Shown: positions 36,480 through 46,570 of the stretch, in pieces | Layout: the number at the start of each line of letters is the position of its first letter | Position numbering within the stretch: the first letter of the stretch is position 1 | Source of the DNA: a bacterium | GTDB taxonomy: Bacteria; Bacillota; Clostridia; Lachnospirales; Lachnospiraceae | DNA length: 64,000 nucleotides | Direction of reading: 5' to 3' | NCBI GenBank assembly: GCA_023666335.1 | Contig: JAMPCE010000007.1 | Coordinates: 20,244-84,243 of the forward strand | The notes under the pieces: model-generated | What the model was told of the DNA's origin: nothing | The model's database searches: none | Seen by the model: only the letters and a program-made list of their open reading frames with translations | Translations under genes and position numbers: made by a program

Positions 36480-36976
36480 CCTACTAACGCCGCCAGAAGT
36501 CCGTAGGATAAAAAGGACATAATGACCGTCGCGATCGCGATCCCCAAAAGTTCCGCCAGGATTGCTTTCTTAAAGTCCACATCCAGAAGCGCCGCGATCA
36601 GAGAACCCGTCCACGCACCCGTGCCCGGAAGCGGAATCCCCACGAACAATACCAGCCCCCAGAATTCATAACGCTTGATATTGTCACTCTTGCTCATGGC
36701 GCGGTTTTCCAGTTTTTCAATGATTCCGCGGAAGAGTTTGATCTTTTTCAGCCACTTAAAAATCTGCTTGATGAAAAGCAGGATAAAGGGAATGGGAATG
36801 ATGTTGCCGATGATGCAAAGCGGTATCGCTTTCACGATCGGCACCTGGATCAACTGGGAAACGATCAGTCCGCCCCTAAGCTCCAGGATCGGTATCATGG
36901 AAATGATAAAGACCACGATCTCCTTGCTCACATATTTTCCCAACGTATTGGCAAATGCTACCGCTAAACTTTCCAT
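36476..36976 (-). CDS. Small multidrug-export family membrane protein (COG2426-like)
   Basis: Protein of 166 residues with four or so hydrophobic segments. ISMIPILELRGGL and FVGIPLPGTGAWTGSLIA are the two conserved blocks of the family called putative small multi-drug export proteins. The transport role is by family name only. Its stop overlaps the hexosaminidase start (ATGA), so the two are translated together. Confidence 0.85.
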   Translation of the reverse strand: MESLAVAFANTLGKYVSKEIVVFIISMIPILELRGGLIVSQLIQVPIVKAIPLCIIGNIIPIPFILLFIKQIFKWLKKIKLFRGIIEKLENRAMSKSDNIKRYEFWGLVLFVGIPLPGTGAWTGSLIAALLDVDFKKAILAELLGIAIATVIMSFLSYGLLAALVG

Positions 36977-37053
36977 ATCAAATAGATTCCTTTCCGCTTC
37001 TATTCATTATATGCGCCGTCCCGCCGAACCATGCGCCCTGACTGCAAATATGC

Positions 37054-38109
37054 CTATCCACAGATCCTCCCGAGTGCGCGGTACAGCGCCTCCATCTGTT
37101 CGTCTGTGCCGATGGTGATCCGCAGGTAATTGTCGATGCGCGCCTTATTCCACCACCTGACATATATGTCATTTTCTTTCAACTGCTCGAAGATCTCATG
37201 GGCAGACACCGTTTTGTGCGAAGCAAAGATAAAGTTCGTACAGGACTTCGGAAAGACAAATCCCAGCCGCGCAAGCTCCTGTTCCGCTCTCGCTCTGGTA
37301 TCCATGATCTTTTTCCGGCAGATTTCAAAATAAGCCTCGTCCCGCACGGCTTCCACGCCAAGTTCCAGCGCCGCCGTATTCATCGTGTAGGAATTGACGG
37401 AATACTTCACATCATTGAGATAGCGGATGAGCGTCGGCTGCCCCATTGCAAATCCAATCCGCATCCCCGCCATCGCCCGGGACTTGGAAAAGGTCTGCAC
37501 CACCAGCAGGTTGTCGTACTTTTCGATCAAAGGCAGGGCGCTCGTCCCGCCAAAATCAATATAAGCCTCGTCCACGATCACCACCACGCCGCGGTTCGCC
37601 GCCACGATCTCCTCCACTTTTTCGAGGGGCATCAGCACACCCGTCGGCGCATTGGGATTGGGGAAGACCACGCCGCCGTTCGGCTGCCTGTAATCTTCCG
37701 GTCTGATCTGAAAATCCGCGTCGAGCGGCTTCGTCTCATAGGGTATTTTGTAGACATCCGCCCACACATCATAGAAAGAATAGGTGATATCCGGAAACAG
37801 GATCGGCTCTCCGCTGTTAAAAAAGGTCATAAACGCCAATGAGAGCACGTCGTCGGATCCGACCCCGATGAAAAGCTGATCCGTACCGATATGATAGTGC
37901 GCCGCCAGCGCCTCCGCCAGCTTCGTCTTTTCCGGAAAAGCCGGATACAACCGCAGTTTCTCGATTTCCATCGCTGCTGCCGCCCTCGCCACGCCCGGCG
38001 CCGGAGGATAGGGGCATTCATTGGTATTCAATTTAATAACACCTACTTTTTGCGGCTGTTCCCCCGGCGTATATGGCACGACCCGCCGCACATTCTCTTC
38101 CCACTTCAT
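37054..38109 (-). CDS. hisC: Histidinol-phosphate aminotransferase-like PLP enzyme
   Basis: Protein of 351 residues. The start MKWEENVRRVVPYTPGEQP is typical of HisC. IKLNTNECPYPP, the NPNAPTG substrate loop, DEAYIDFGG and TFSKSRAMAGMRIGFA, with the Schiff-base Lys, follow in order. It transaminates imidazole-acetol phosphate in histidine synthesis, and could act on aromatic amino acids. The start at 38109 overlaps the stop of the glycosyltransferase (ATGA). No other his genes are in the window. Both palindrome types occur in it (37158 and near 38034). Confidence 0.9.
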   Translation of the reverse strand: MKWEENVRRVVPYTPGEQPQKVGVIKLNTNECPYPPAPGVARAAAAMEIEKLRLYPAFPEKTKLAEALAAHYHIGTDQLFIGVGSDDVLSLAFMTFFNSGEPILFPDITYSFYDVWADVYKIPYETKPLDADFQIRPEDYRQPNGGVVFPNPNAPTGVLMPLEKVEEIVAANRGVVVIVDEAYIDFGGTSALPLIEKYDNLLVVQTFSKSRAMAGMRIGFAMGQPTLIRYLNDVKYSVNSYTMNTAALELGVEAVRDEAYFEICRKKIMDTRARAEQELARLGFVFPKSCTNFIFASHKTVSAHEIFEQLKENDIYVRWWNKARIDNYLRITIGTDEQMEALYRALGRICG

Positions 38110-39137
38110 GCTTTTTTCTCCCCTTCTATAGACCATTCGGCAGCCAGCCGCGTATACTCCGCCGCCTGCTCCGCGTTCCCCAGCTCCTGATAGCATTTTG
38201 CAAGCCCCCGAAGCGGCAGATCGCCCCCGCTGTGGATATCCAGGATGCTCTCCGTCTCGTAAGCCGCGTTGTACAGCCATATGATGGCTTCGTCGTAGTC
38301 TTTCCGCTCCATATAAAAGGCGCCCAGCTCGCAGCAGACCTCCGCGCAGCCACCGGATGCCACCGCTTTCATCGCATACTTGAAAAAGTCAGCCACATCT
38401 CCGGCAAGTCTCGCCGCCCGCGCCGCCACGCAGGCTGCCTCCATCAACTCGTCCGCCCCCCGCCTGCCGTCCTTGCAGGATTCCTGAAAAAACGCCCGCG
38501 CGCCGGAAAAATCTTTCGGTTCTCCCGAGATAAAAAGTTCTTTCGCGTAAATGTTGTGCAGTCTCTTGTCCAGAGGCTCCCCTGCCTCCGTAAGCCGTAC
38601 AAACGCCGCCAGATCCCTGTCCTTGTGATTCTCCTCCGGCAGATGCTGAATACAGATCTCGCTGTCATAAATAACAGGCGTTATCCCCACCTGCTCATGA
38701 ATGGCTCCCTGCCACTGAAACGTCCGGTTCCTCTTATAAAGTTTGGGACGCAGTTCCTTGTCATAATTGTAGATCGTCCCATTCGCAAGCTGGTTTACAT
38801 AATACATCTGCACAATCTCGATCTCCGGAAGCAGCACTTCCTTCATCCGCAGAAAAGCGGCGCGGTTCTCCTCGTCCAGCATCTCGTCTGCATCCGCCGA
38901 GTATATGTAATCCATCTGCGCCTTGGAAAAGGCAAAATTCCGCGCATCGGAGAAACTGCCCGTCCACGCAAAATCATAGACCCGATCCGTGTATTTTGCG
39001 GCGATCCGCTTTGTCTCATCCGTCGAACCGGTATCCACGATAATGATCTCGTCCACGATCCCTGCCAGACTGTTCAGGCATCGGTCTAAGATCCGCTCTT
39101 CATTTTTCACGATCATGCACGCGCTGATTGTGACCAT
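38106..39137 (-). CDS. Family 2 glycosyltransferase with C-terminal TPR-like region
   Basis: Protein of 343 residues. The GT-A core begins ISACMIVKNEERILDRCLNSL, with IIVDTGSTDET, the YSADADEML metal motif and QGAIHEQV. From about residue 210 it changes to helical repeats (ELFISGEPKDFSGARAFF, AGDVADFFKYAM, MERKDYDEAIIWLYNAA), a TPR-like tail. Such proteins often build surface glycans. Translational coupling to the hisC-like gene has no obvious metabolic reason. Confidence 0.9.
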   Translation of the reverse strand: MVTISACMIVKNEERILDRCLNSLAGIVDEIIIVDTGSTDETKRIAAKYTDRVYDFAWTGSFSDARNFAFSKAQMDYIYSADADEMLDEENRAAFLRMKEVLLPEIEIVQMYYVNQLANGTIYNYDKELRPKLYKRNRTFQWQGAIHEQVGITPVIYDSEICIQHLPEENHKDRDLAAFVRLTEAGEPLDKRLHNIYAKELFISGEPKDFSGARAFFQESCKDGRRGADELMEAACVAARAARLAGDVADFFKYAMKAVASGGCAEVCCELGAFYMERKDYDEAIIWLYNAAYETESILDIHSGGDLPLRGLAKCYQELGNAEQAAEYTRLAAEWSIEGEKKA

Positions 39138-39174
39138 GTGCTCTTTCTCCCATTTCGCGGCAGTCTTTATTCCG

Positions 39175-39576
39175 CTAATTCAAATACCGCGTCCGCCACC
39201 CCGGAACGTGCGCATACAAGACATCCGCCCGCATCCGCTCCTCAATCGGCAGCCACACCTGTGCCGCTCCCGCCCGCAGCAGGAGATTTTCATAGCGGCA
39301 GCGTTTCGCAAACGGCGCGGACACCAGCAGAAGATAGCGTGTGGTGCGGGAAGCCTCCCCCATCCGGCTGCGCATCGTGACGACATAGGCATCCCGCCCT
39401 CTCCGCAGCCGTTCACGACCCAAAAAGCGGTATCTTTTGCCGTCCCAGTTGTAGATCCGCACCGTGCGGTACAACAGATCGTGCCGCACCGCTGCCAGAA
39501 TACCTGCCAGAAAAACCAGCCCGAAAACGGCTGCTATCCAGCCCTCCTCAATAAATAACAGTAGTTCTTTTATCAT
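39175..39576 (-). CDS. Small membrane protein of unknown function
   Basis: Protein of 133 residues. The start at 39576 has GGAGG 4-5 bases upstream. One hydrophobic segment (about residues 13-28) follows an acidic start; the rest is very rich in arginine and probably cytoplasmic. It lies between the acyltransferase and the TPR glycosyltransferase on the same strand. No motif recognised. Confidence 0.65.
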   Translation of the reverse strand: MIKELLLFIEEGWIAAVFGLVFLAGILAAVRHDLLYRTVRIYNWDGKRYRFLGRERLRRGRDAYVVTMRSRMGEASRTTRYLLLVSAPFAKRCRYENLLLRAGAAQVWLPIEERMRADVLYAHVPGWRTRYLN

Positions 39577-39657
39577 TGTGCCTCCTTTTGTAAAAGGCAC
39601 ATTCTCTCCATACAAATACTAGCGTAACACACTCACCCTGCGAATGCAAACGGAAAC

Positions 39658-40833
39658 TCAACGTCCGAACAATCTGCCCTGCCCCGGCGCAGGCAAATGT
39701 CTCCTCACCGCAGGCAGTAAAGCATCCAGCCCTCTCTGCAACAGCAGCGGCAGCACGACCCCAGCCGCCAGATAGACCATCTGAAAGGCTTCCGAGCCTT
39801 TTACCAGATAATAATAATCGATATCCGCACGGAAACGCACCGCATCAAAGTCCGCCAGATAACCCGTATGGGCGGCGATCCCCGCCAGCGCCATCTTGAC
39901 CAGCATAAAAGCCATGATATGGTGCATCATCACCGCATAGGTATTCCGCCCCAGATACAGAATCGTCGCCTCGCCAGCTTTTCCCCCGCACAACGGCGCA
40001 AGCACTCTCGCCACGCGCAGCCAGAATGCCGTACCTGACACTGCTGTCACATATGGAATCAGCGGTCCGTTGGCAAAGCCCGTACACCACACGCTGCTGT
40101 AAGCCAATCCGTTGCAGCACAAATGCAGGAATACCTGCACCGTAAGCACGATGGCAAAGTACGGCAGATTCCCGAGGGTATCTTTTGCTTCCAGTTTTTT
40201 CCGGTAAAACTGCCCCATCTGAAAACAGGGATAGAGAAAGAGGATCCGCCCCGGCATCTTGTAAAGTCCCCATACATGACCGCCGATGGCAAGCTGCACC
40301 ACACAGACCCCCGCCGCCAGACAGCAGGCAAGAATCAGCCTTTCATCATAGAGGCGGAGTTTTCGTAAAATCAGCCGCATACACAGATTCATCATTTCTA
40401 TGACAAAGAGCACAGGCACAAACCATGCCGCAAAATTATAGATATACTGATAACCGTGCAGAAAGGGCGATACAAACAAGGTTTTTGGAGAAATCGACTC
40501 TCCGAAATAAAAGCCGCAAAAGGTTCTGAGCGCCCAGGCGATCACCCCATAGACCAGATTCCAGACAAAGTAAGGCAAAAGCAGCCGTTTCACTTTCTTT
40601 TTGCAGTAAAGAAAGGGGCTTTCCTCCTCTTCCTCCCGATAAAAATAACCGGAAATAACCAGAAAGAGCGGCACATGAAAGGAATAGTAGGGAAACAAAC
40701 CTCCTACCGTGAAAATCTCGTATCCTGCATGTCCAGCCACGATCATCAGGATCGCAAAGGCGGAGAGCACGCCGAATGTGACGTTATAAGACGCATTCGG
40801 CTGCCGATCCGCCTGTGTTAATTGCCCATACAA
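39658..40833 (-). CDS. Acyltransferase 3 family membrane protein
   Basis: Protein of 391 residues with about ten hydrophobic segments. The first carries the conserved His in IVAGHAGYE; PLFLVISGYF and RLLLPYFVWN are the other family blocks. Members transfer acetyl or succinyl groups to surface polysaccharides, lipids or peptidoglycan. It follows the NhaC gene directly. One palindrome copy is at 40036, read in a different frame from most others. Confidence 0.87.
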   Translation of the reverse strand: MYGQLTQADRQPNASYNVTFGVLSAFAILMIVAGHAGYEIFTVGGLFPYYSFHVPLFLVISGYFYREEEEESPFLYCKKKVKRLLLPYFVWNLVYGVIAWALRTFCGFYFGESISPKTLFVSPFLHGYQYIYNFAAWFVPVLFVIEMMNLCMRLILRKLRLYDERLILACCLAAGVCVVQLAIGGHVWGLYKMPGRILFLYPCFQMGQFYRKKLEAKDTLGNLPYFAIVLTVQVFLHLCCNGLAYSSVWCTGFANGPLIPYVTAVSGTAFWLRVARVLAPLCGGKAGEATILYLGRNTYAVMMHHIMAFMLVKMALAGIAAHTGYLADFDAVRFRADIDYYYLVKGSEAFQMVYLAAGVVLPLLLQRGLDALLPAVRRHLPAPGQGRLFGR

Positions 40834-40836
40834 TTC

Positions 40837-42462
40837 TTACGCTTCCTCCACTTTTCCGGCAAAATTCCTGATCGCAAACAATACCACAACCATCAACACG
40901 ATACCCACCGGCAGAGAGATCCACGCGCTCTGCACAAAGCCCGCCACGATATAGGTGACAAAGGATACCGCCGCAGCCATGACCGCATAGGGAAGCTGGG
41001 TCGATACATGGCTCACATGCTCACACTGCGCGCCTGCCGACGCCATAATGGTCGTGTCGGAGATCGGGGAACAGTGGTCGCCGCAGACCGCGCCCGCCAT
41101 GCAGGCCGAGATGGAAATGATCATCAGCTGCGGATTGCTGTTCTGGAATACCGCCACCACGATGGGAATCAGGATACCGAAAGTTCCCCAGGAAGTACCG
41201 GTGGCAAACGCCAGAAAACATCCCACGAGGAAAATGATCGCCGGCAGGAAATTGATGAGCGCGCCCGCGCCGGACTCTACCAGACCTGCCACATACACAT
41301 CCGCGCCCAGGCTGTCCGTCATGGCTTTCAGCGTCCAGGCACACGTCAGGATCAGGATCGCGGGCACCATCGCCCGAAACCCTTCCGGAATGCAGTCCAT
41401 GCAGTCCTTAAAGGAGAGCACCCGGCGGATCTGATAGAGCACGATCGTGATGACCATCCCGAAAAAGCTGCCAAGCGTCAACCCCAAGGACGCATCAGAG
41501 TTCGAGAACGCCGTCACGAAGCTCTCTCCGTCAAAGAAACCGCCCGTATAGATCATGCCGATCACGCAGCAGACGATCAGTGAAATAATGGGGATCAGCA
41601 GATCGATCACACCGCCCTTTGTACTGATCTTCTCCTCCACGGAATTTTCATAAGGGCGGCCCGCCGTCGTGTAGAGATCCCCTTTGGAAACCGCATTCCG
41701 CTCATGCTCCCCCATCTTGCCGAACTCTGTCCGCATCAGCACCATGCCCACCATCATAACGATCGTCAGGATCGCATAAAAGTTATAGGGGATCGCCCGG
41801 ATAAAGATGGAGAAACCGTCCTCGCCCTCCACGAAGCCCGTCACAGCCGCCGCCCAGGAAGAGATCGGCGCGATGATGCAGACCGGCGCCGCCGTGGCGT
41901 CAATCAGATAGGCGAGTTTTGCCCGGGAGACCTTGAATTTATCCGTCACGGGCCGCATGACGCTGCCAACCGTCAGACAGTTGAAATAATCGTCGATAAA
42001 GATCAATACGCCCAGGAAAATGGTCGCAAGCTGCGCGCCGACGCGATTCTTGATATGCGCGGCGGCAAACTGCCCGAAAGCCGCCGAACCGCCCGCCTTG
42101 TTCATCAGGCTGACCATCGCTCCCAGGATCACCAGAAAGACCAGAATCCCCACATTGTAGCTGTCGGATAGAACGCCGATGAAACCGTCCACGAAAATGT
42201 GCGTGACCGTCAGCTCAAAGCGGAAACCCGAGTACAGAAGACCGCCCATCAAAATACCGACAAACAGGGAACTGTAGACCTCTTTCGTGACAAGCGCCAG
42301 CGCGATCGCCACGATCGGCGGCACCAGCGCCCAGAATGTGGCGTGCAGGGTCGGCACATACTCGATTTCCTCCTCCGCCGCAAAGACCGTCATGGAAAAC
42401 GCCATTGCCAAAAGAAGCGCTGTCGGCAGGAACATCGCCCACCTCTTTTTCATTTGTCTCAT
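40837..42462 (-). CDS. Na+/H+ antiporter, NhaC family
   Basis: Protein of 541 residues with about twelve membrane segments. After a cleavable-looking hydrophobic start (FLPTALLLAMAFSMTVFA), FDDYFN-type ion-site residues appear as FIDDYFNCLTVGS, a strong NhaC signature. ISSWAAAVTGF and CGDHCSPISDTTIM are further family motifs. AGGAG lies upstream of the ATG at 42462. It could be a sodium/proton or an amine/proton exchanger; the substrate is not visible. Confidence 0.9.
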   Translation of the reverse strand: MRQMKKRWAMFLPTALLLAMAFSMTVFAAEEEIEYVPTLHATFWALVPPIVAIALALVTKEVYSSLFVGILMGGLLYSGFRFELTVTHIFVDGFIGVLSDSYNVGILVFLVILGAMVSLMNKAGGSAAFGQFAAAHIKNRVGAQLATIFLGVLIFIDDYFNCLTVGSVMRPVTDKFKVSRAKLAYLIDATAAPVCIIAPISSWAAAVTGFVEGEDGFSIFIRAIPYNFYAILTIVMMVGMVLMRTEFGKMGEHERNAVSKGDLYTTAGRPYENSVEEKISTKGGVIDLLIPIISLIVCCVIGMIYTGGFFDGESFVTAFSNSDASLGLTLGSFFGMVITIVLYQIRRVLSFKDCMDCIPEGFRAMVPAILILTCAWTLKAMTDSLGADVYVAGLVESGAGALINFLPAIIFLVGCFLAFATGTSWGTFGILIPIVVAVFQNSNPQLMIISISACMAGAVCGDHCSPISDTTIMASAGAQCEHVSHVSTQLPYAVMAAAVSFVTYIVAGFVQSAWISLPVGIVLMVVVLFAIRNFAGKVEEA

Positions 42463-42491
42463 TGTTGTGATCTCCTCTCGTTTTGCCCTAT

Positions 42492-43190
42492 TTAATCAAT
42501 ATCATATTCCAACACCGACCCGTCCGCCGCGTCGATGGTGTACTCGTATTCCCGCCCGTCTTTGTAAAACTCGATCTCATATTCGGCGCGTCCGTCGTCG
42601 TAGTCAAATTCCTGTTTTGTAATTCTGACATCCGTGTCAGAAAATCCGGCATGCGCCAATGCCGCCGCCACGGCGCTGTCCGCGTCAATATAAGCATCCG
42701 ACGCGCCGAGCGTCACATCCTGTACGGGAACTTTCTCCGCATGACCGTGATGCGCCTCCACGCTCTTACTGTACACCGAGCCGGTCGCGGCATTGATCTC
42801 GTACTCATATTCCGTATTGTCCGCAAAAAATTCGATCTCATAGATTGCAATGCCGTCCTCGTAGTCCAGCTTTGCCTTTGTGTACGTCACTTCCCCGATC
42901 ACGTCCGCATCTTCAAGAGCGACCGCTTTCGCTTCATCCGGACTGATCTGTCCGTCGCCCGTCGCAGGCTTCGGCGCTGTCTCGACCGTTGGCGTTTCTT
43001 CCTGCTTCGGCGCCTCGACCGCAGGCGCTTCTTCCTGTTTCGGGGTCTCCACGGCAGGCGTTTCCGGCTGCTGCGGCTGCGGGAGCGGACCGACATTTCT
43101 CCCACAGGCGGTCATCATTCCCGCAATTACAAGACAAAGACCTACTGCCGGGATCTTGGTCTTTAGAATCTCCCGTTTCCATATCATCAT
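42492..43190 (-). CDS. Lipoprotein with two PepSY domains
   Basis: Protein of 232 residues. The start at 43190 has AAAGGGG 8 bases upstream. The signal peptide ends in a lipobox, AGMMTAC. A Pro/Glu/Thr-rich linker (about 30-70) leads to two tandem PepSY domains; both contain the pattern D-(Y)-E/D-G-x-A-x-YEIEF and a tail with IxAxxGxV. PepSY proteins are thought to regulate peptidases or bind at the surface. It lies upstream of the NhaC antiporter by about 30 bases. Confidence 0.9.
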   Translation of the reverse strand: MMIWKREILKTKIPAVGLCLVIAGMMTACGRNVGPLPQPQQPETPAVETPKQEEAPAVEAPKQEETPTVETAPKPATGDGQISPDEAKAVALEDADVIGEVTYTKAKLDYEDGIAIYEIEFFADNTEYEYEINAATGSVYSKSVEAHHGHAEKVPVQDVTLGASDAYIDADSAVAAALAHAGFSDTDVRITKQEFDYDDGRAEYEIEFYKDGREYEYTIDAADGSVLEYDID

Positions 43191-43265
43191 TTTGACTGCC
43201 CCTTTCATTACTTGCAAACCCACGCTTTCAACGCCTTATTGTCTGCCCTGCAGACCGTCTGCTCA

Positions 43266-46200
43266 TTATATGTCGTGAATTTCTGCGTGCAGTTCCTGCA
43301 GGGATTTCACCCCGCTGCTCTTATGCGTTTTCAGATAATGAATGCCCTCCGCCGTCACCTTCGCCGCCGCGACCGTCGTAATATAAGGCGCTTTCGCCTT
43401 GATCGCCGCCTTGCGCAGATAGCTGTCGTCGTGGATGCTGTCCTTCCCCACCGGAGAATTGATGATCAGGTCAAAATCCCCGTTGGTGATCATATCGCCT
43501 ACATTGGGTCTTCCCTCATAGAGTTTCTTCGCCATGACCGCGGGAATCCCCGCTGCCGTGATCAGTTTATAGGTCCCTGCCGTGGCAACGATTTTAAATC
43601 CGTCCTCAGACAAGCTCCTTGCCACTTCCACGACTTCGTCCTTATCTTTCTTATTCACGGAGATCAGCACCGTTCCGGAAAGCGGCAGTTTCGACTGCAC
43701 CGCCTCCTGCGCCTTGAAGAAAGCTTCGCCGTAGGAGCGGGACAAGCCCAGCACCTCGCCCGTGGAACGCATTTCCGGCCCGAGGATCGGGTCTACCTCC
43801 GGAAACATATTGAAAGGGAACACCGCTTCTTTTACACCGTAATTCGGTATCGCCTGTTCTTTTAAGCCCGGAATCGGGGAGGGACGCCCCGTGATCTCCG
43901 CCGTAATGATATCGGTCGCCAGCGGCACCATGCGGATATTGCAGACCTTTGATACAAGAGGCACGGTGCGGGACGCCCTGGGATTGGCTTCCAGCACGAA
44001 AACTTTACCGTTCTCGATGGCGTACTGCATATTCATCAGACCCTTGACGTGCATCTCCTCCGCGATCTTTCGGGTGTATTCTTTGATCGTCTCCACGCTT
44101 TCCGGCGGAATGTGCACGGAGGGGATGATGCAGGCGGAATCGCCGGAGTGGATGCCCGCCAGCTCGATGTGCTCCATCACCGCAGGCACAAAGGCGTGGG
44201 TGCCGTCGCTGATGGCGTCCGCCTCGCATTCCAGCGCATGGTTTAAGAAGCGGTCGATGAGGATCGGACGATCGGGCGTCACACCCACCGCCGCATTCAT
44301 GTACTCGGTCATGCTCTCGTCGTCGTACACGACCTCCATGCCTCTGCCGCCCAGCACATAGGAGGGGCGCACCATCACGGGATAGCCGATCTGTTTCGCG
44401 ATGCCGAGCGCTTCCTCCACGGTCGTCGCCATCCCCGACTCCGGCATGGGAATCGCCAGTTTCTCCATCATCGCGCGGAACTGGTCGCGGTCCTCCGCCA
44501 GATCGATGACGGAAGGCGAAGTGCCCAGGATCTTCACGCCGTTTGCCTCCAGTTCGGACGCGAGGTTTAAGGGCGTCTGTCCGCCAAACTGCGCGATCAC
44601 GCCCAGCGGCTTTTCCTTATGGTAAATGCTTAAGACATCCTCTAAAGTCAGAGGCTCAAAATACAGTTTATCGGAAGTATCGTAGTCCGTAGACACCGTC
44701 TCCGGATTGCAGTTTACAATGATCGTCTCGAAGCCGAGTTTTTTCAGCGCCATCGCCGCGTGGACGCAGCAGTAATCGAACTCGATGCCCTGCCCGATGC
44801 GGTTGGGACCGCCGCCCAGGATCATAATCTTCTTCGTATCTTCGTTGACCGGATTTTTGTCCGGCGCATTGTAGGTCGAAAAATAATAGGCGTTATTTTT
44901 TGTGCCGCTGACGTGCACGCCCTCCCAGGCTTCCTCCACACCGAGCGCCAGGCGGCGGCTGCGGATGTCCGCCTCCGGAATCTCCAACAATTGACTTAAA
45001 TATTTATCGGAAAAGCCGTCCTTTTTTGCCGTAACTAACATCTCGTCGGGCAGCATCTTCCCTTTATGCCCTAAGATGGCTTCCTCTTCCTCCACCAACT
45101 CTTTCATCTGCTCGATAAAGTAAGTCTTGACTTTCGTGATCTCAAAGATCTCCTCCACCGTCGCGCCCGCCCGCAACGCCTCGTACATCAGGAAATGCCG
45201 CTCGCTGGAAGGCGTATTTAAGCGCCGCAGAAGCTCTTCTTTCGGCAGGGTATCGAAATCTTTCACATGACCGAGACCGTACCGCCCCGTTTCCAGGGAA
45301 CGGATCGCTTTCTGGAACGCTTCCTTGTAGGTCTTACCGATGCTCATGACTTCGCCCACGGCGCGCATCTGCGTACCCAGCTTATCTTCCACGCCCTTGA
45401 ACTTCTCAAAAGCCCAGCGCGCAAACTTGATCACCACATAATCGCCGTCCGGCACATATTGATCTAAGGTTCCGTATTTTCCGCAGGGGATATCCTTTAA
45501 GGTAAGCCCCGCCGCCAGCATGGAAGACACCAGCGCGATCGGGAAGCCCGTCGCCTTGCTCGCCAGCGCGGAAGACCGCGAAGTGCGTGGATTGATCTCG
45601 ATCACGATGATGCGGTCCGTCACCGGATCGTGGGCGAACTGCACGTTCGTGCCGCCGATCACCTGCACCGACTCCACGATGCGGTACGCCTGCTCCTGTA
45701 ATTTTTTCTGGCATTCCTCCGAAATGGTCAGCATGGGAGCGGAACAGAAAGAGTCGCCCGTGTGTACGCCCAGCGGATCGATATTTTCAATGAAGCAGAC
45801 GGTGATGATGTTGTTGTCCGCATCCCGCACGACTTCCAGTTCCAGCTCCTCCCAGCCGAGAACGGATTCTTCCACCAGCACCTGTCCGACAAGGCTTGCC
45901 TGCAAGCCCCTGGCGCACACCACTTTCAACTCTTCGCGGTTGTAGACCAGACCGCCGCCCGCACCGCCCATCGTGTAAGCGGGGCGCAGTACGACCGGAT
46001 AACCCAGCCGGTCCGCGATCGCAAGCGCCTCGTCCACAGAGTAAGCCACCTCGCTGCGCGCCATCTCGATTCCGAGTTTGTTCATGGTCTTCTTAAACTC
46101 GATGCGGTCCTCTCCGCGCTCGATGGCGTCCACCTGCACGCCGATGACCTTTACGCCGTACTTATCCAGAATGCCCGCTTTATGCAGTTCCGCGCACAGA

Positions 46201-46490
46201 TTTAAGCCCGACTGCCCGCCCAGATTGGGAAGCAGCGCGTCCGGCCGCTCCTTTGCGATGATCTGTTCCAAACGTTCCACATTAAGCGGCTCGATATAGG
46301 TCACATCCGCCGTCTCCGGGTCAGTCATGATGGTCGCGGGGTTGGAATTGACCAATACGATCTCATAGCCAAGTTTTTTCAGCGCCTTGCACGCCTGTGT
46401 CCCCGAATAGTCAAACTCGCATGCCTGCCCGATGATGATGGGGCCCGAGCCGATGATCAGTACCTTGTGAATATCTGTTCTGCGTGGCAT
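43266..46490 (-). CDS. carB: Carbamoyl-phosphate synthase large subunit
   Basis: Full-length CarB of 1074 residues. Two ATP-grasp halves are seen, each beginning with a GSGPIIIGQ or GGGPNRIGQ loop. The MGS-like allosteric C-terminal domain starts near 930 and contains GTYKLITAAGIPA. The start at 46490 has GGGAGG 6 bases upstream. It supplies carbamoyl phosphate for pyrimidines and arginine. The small subunit carA is not next to it, which is unusual; it must be elsewhere. Confidence 0.97.
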   Translation of the reverse strand: MPRRTDIHKVLIIGSGPIIIGQACEFDYSGTQACKALKKLGYEIVLVNSNPATIMTDPETADVTYIEPLNVERLEQIIAKERPDALLPNLGGQSGLNLCAELHKAGILDKYGVKVIGVQVDAIERGEDRIEFKKTMNKLGIEMARSEVAYSVDEALAIADRLGYPVVLRPAYTMGGAGGGLVYNREELKVVCARGLQASLVGQVLVEESVLGWEELELEVVRDADNNIITVCFIENIDPLGVHTGDSFCSAPMLTISEECQKKLQEQAYRIVESVQVIGGTNVQFAHDPVTDRIIVIEINPRTSRSSALASKATGFPIALVSSMLAAGLTLKDIPCGKYGTLDQYVPDGDYVVIKFARWAFEKFKGVEDKLGTQMRAVGEVMSIGKTYKEAFQKAIRSLETGRYGLGHVKDFDTLPKEELLRRLNTPSSERHFLMYEALRAGATVEEIFEITKVKTYFIEQMKELVEEEEAILGHKGKMLPDEMLVTAKKDGFSDKYLSQLLEIPEADIRSRRLALGVEEAWEGVHVSGTKNNAYYFSTYNAPDKNPVNEDTKKIMILGGGPNRIGQGIEFDYCCVHAAMALKKLGFETIIVNCNPETVSTDYDTSDKLYFEPLTLEDVLSIYHKEKPLGVIAQFGGQTPLNLASELEANGVKILGTSPSVIDLAEDRDQFRAMMEKLAIPMPESGMATTVEEALGIAKQIGYPVMVRPSYVLGGRGMEVVYDDESMTEYMNAAVGVTPDRPILIDRFLNHALECEADAISDGTHAFVPAVMEHIELAGIHSGDSACIIPSVHIPPESVETIKEYTRKIAEEMHVKGLMNMQYAIENGKVFVLEANPRASRTVPLVSKVCNIRMVPLATDIITAEITGRPSPIPGLKEQAIPNYGVKEAVFPFNMFPEVDPILGPEMRSTGEVLGLSRSYGEAFFKAQEAVQSKLPLSGTVLISVNKKDKDEVVEVARSLSEDGFKIVATAGTYKLITAAGIPAVMAKKLYEGRPNVGDMITNGDFDLIINSPVGKDSIHDDSYLRKAAIKAKAPYITTVAAAKVTAEGIHYLKTHKSSGVKSLQELHAEIHDI

Positions 46491-46529
46491 AGTATTCCTC
46501 CCTGTTTTTATCCTAACCATTAGTATACA

Positions 46530-46562
46530 AAAAAAACTGCATTTTCACAATGCAGTTTTTTG
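46530..46562. terminator. Bidirectional intrinsic terminator between PocR-MCP gene and carB
   Basis: AAAAAACTGCATT and AATGCAGTTTTTT pair around a short loop, with A and T tracts on both sides. It ends the sensory operon (minus strand) just after 46571. On the same strand, carB begins about 40 bases later and so needs its own promoter or readthrough. Confidence 0.8.
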
Positions 46563-46570
46563 AATCCCTC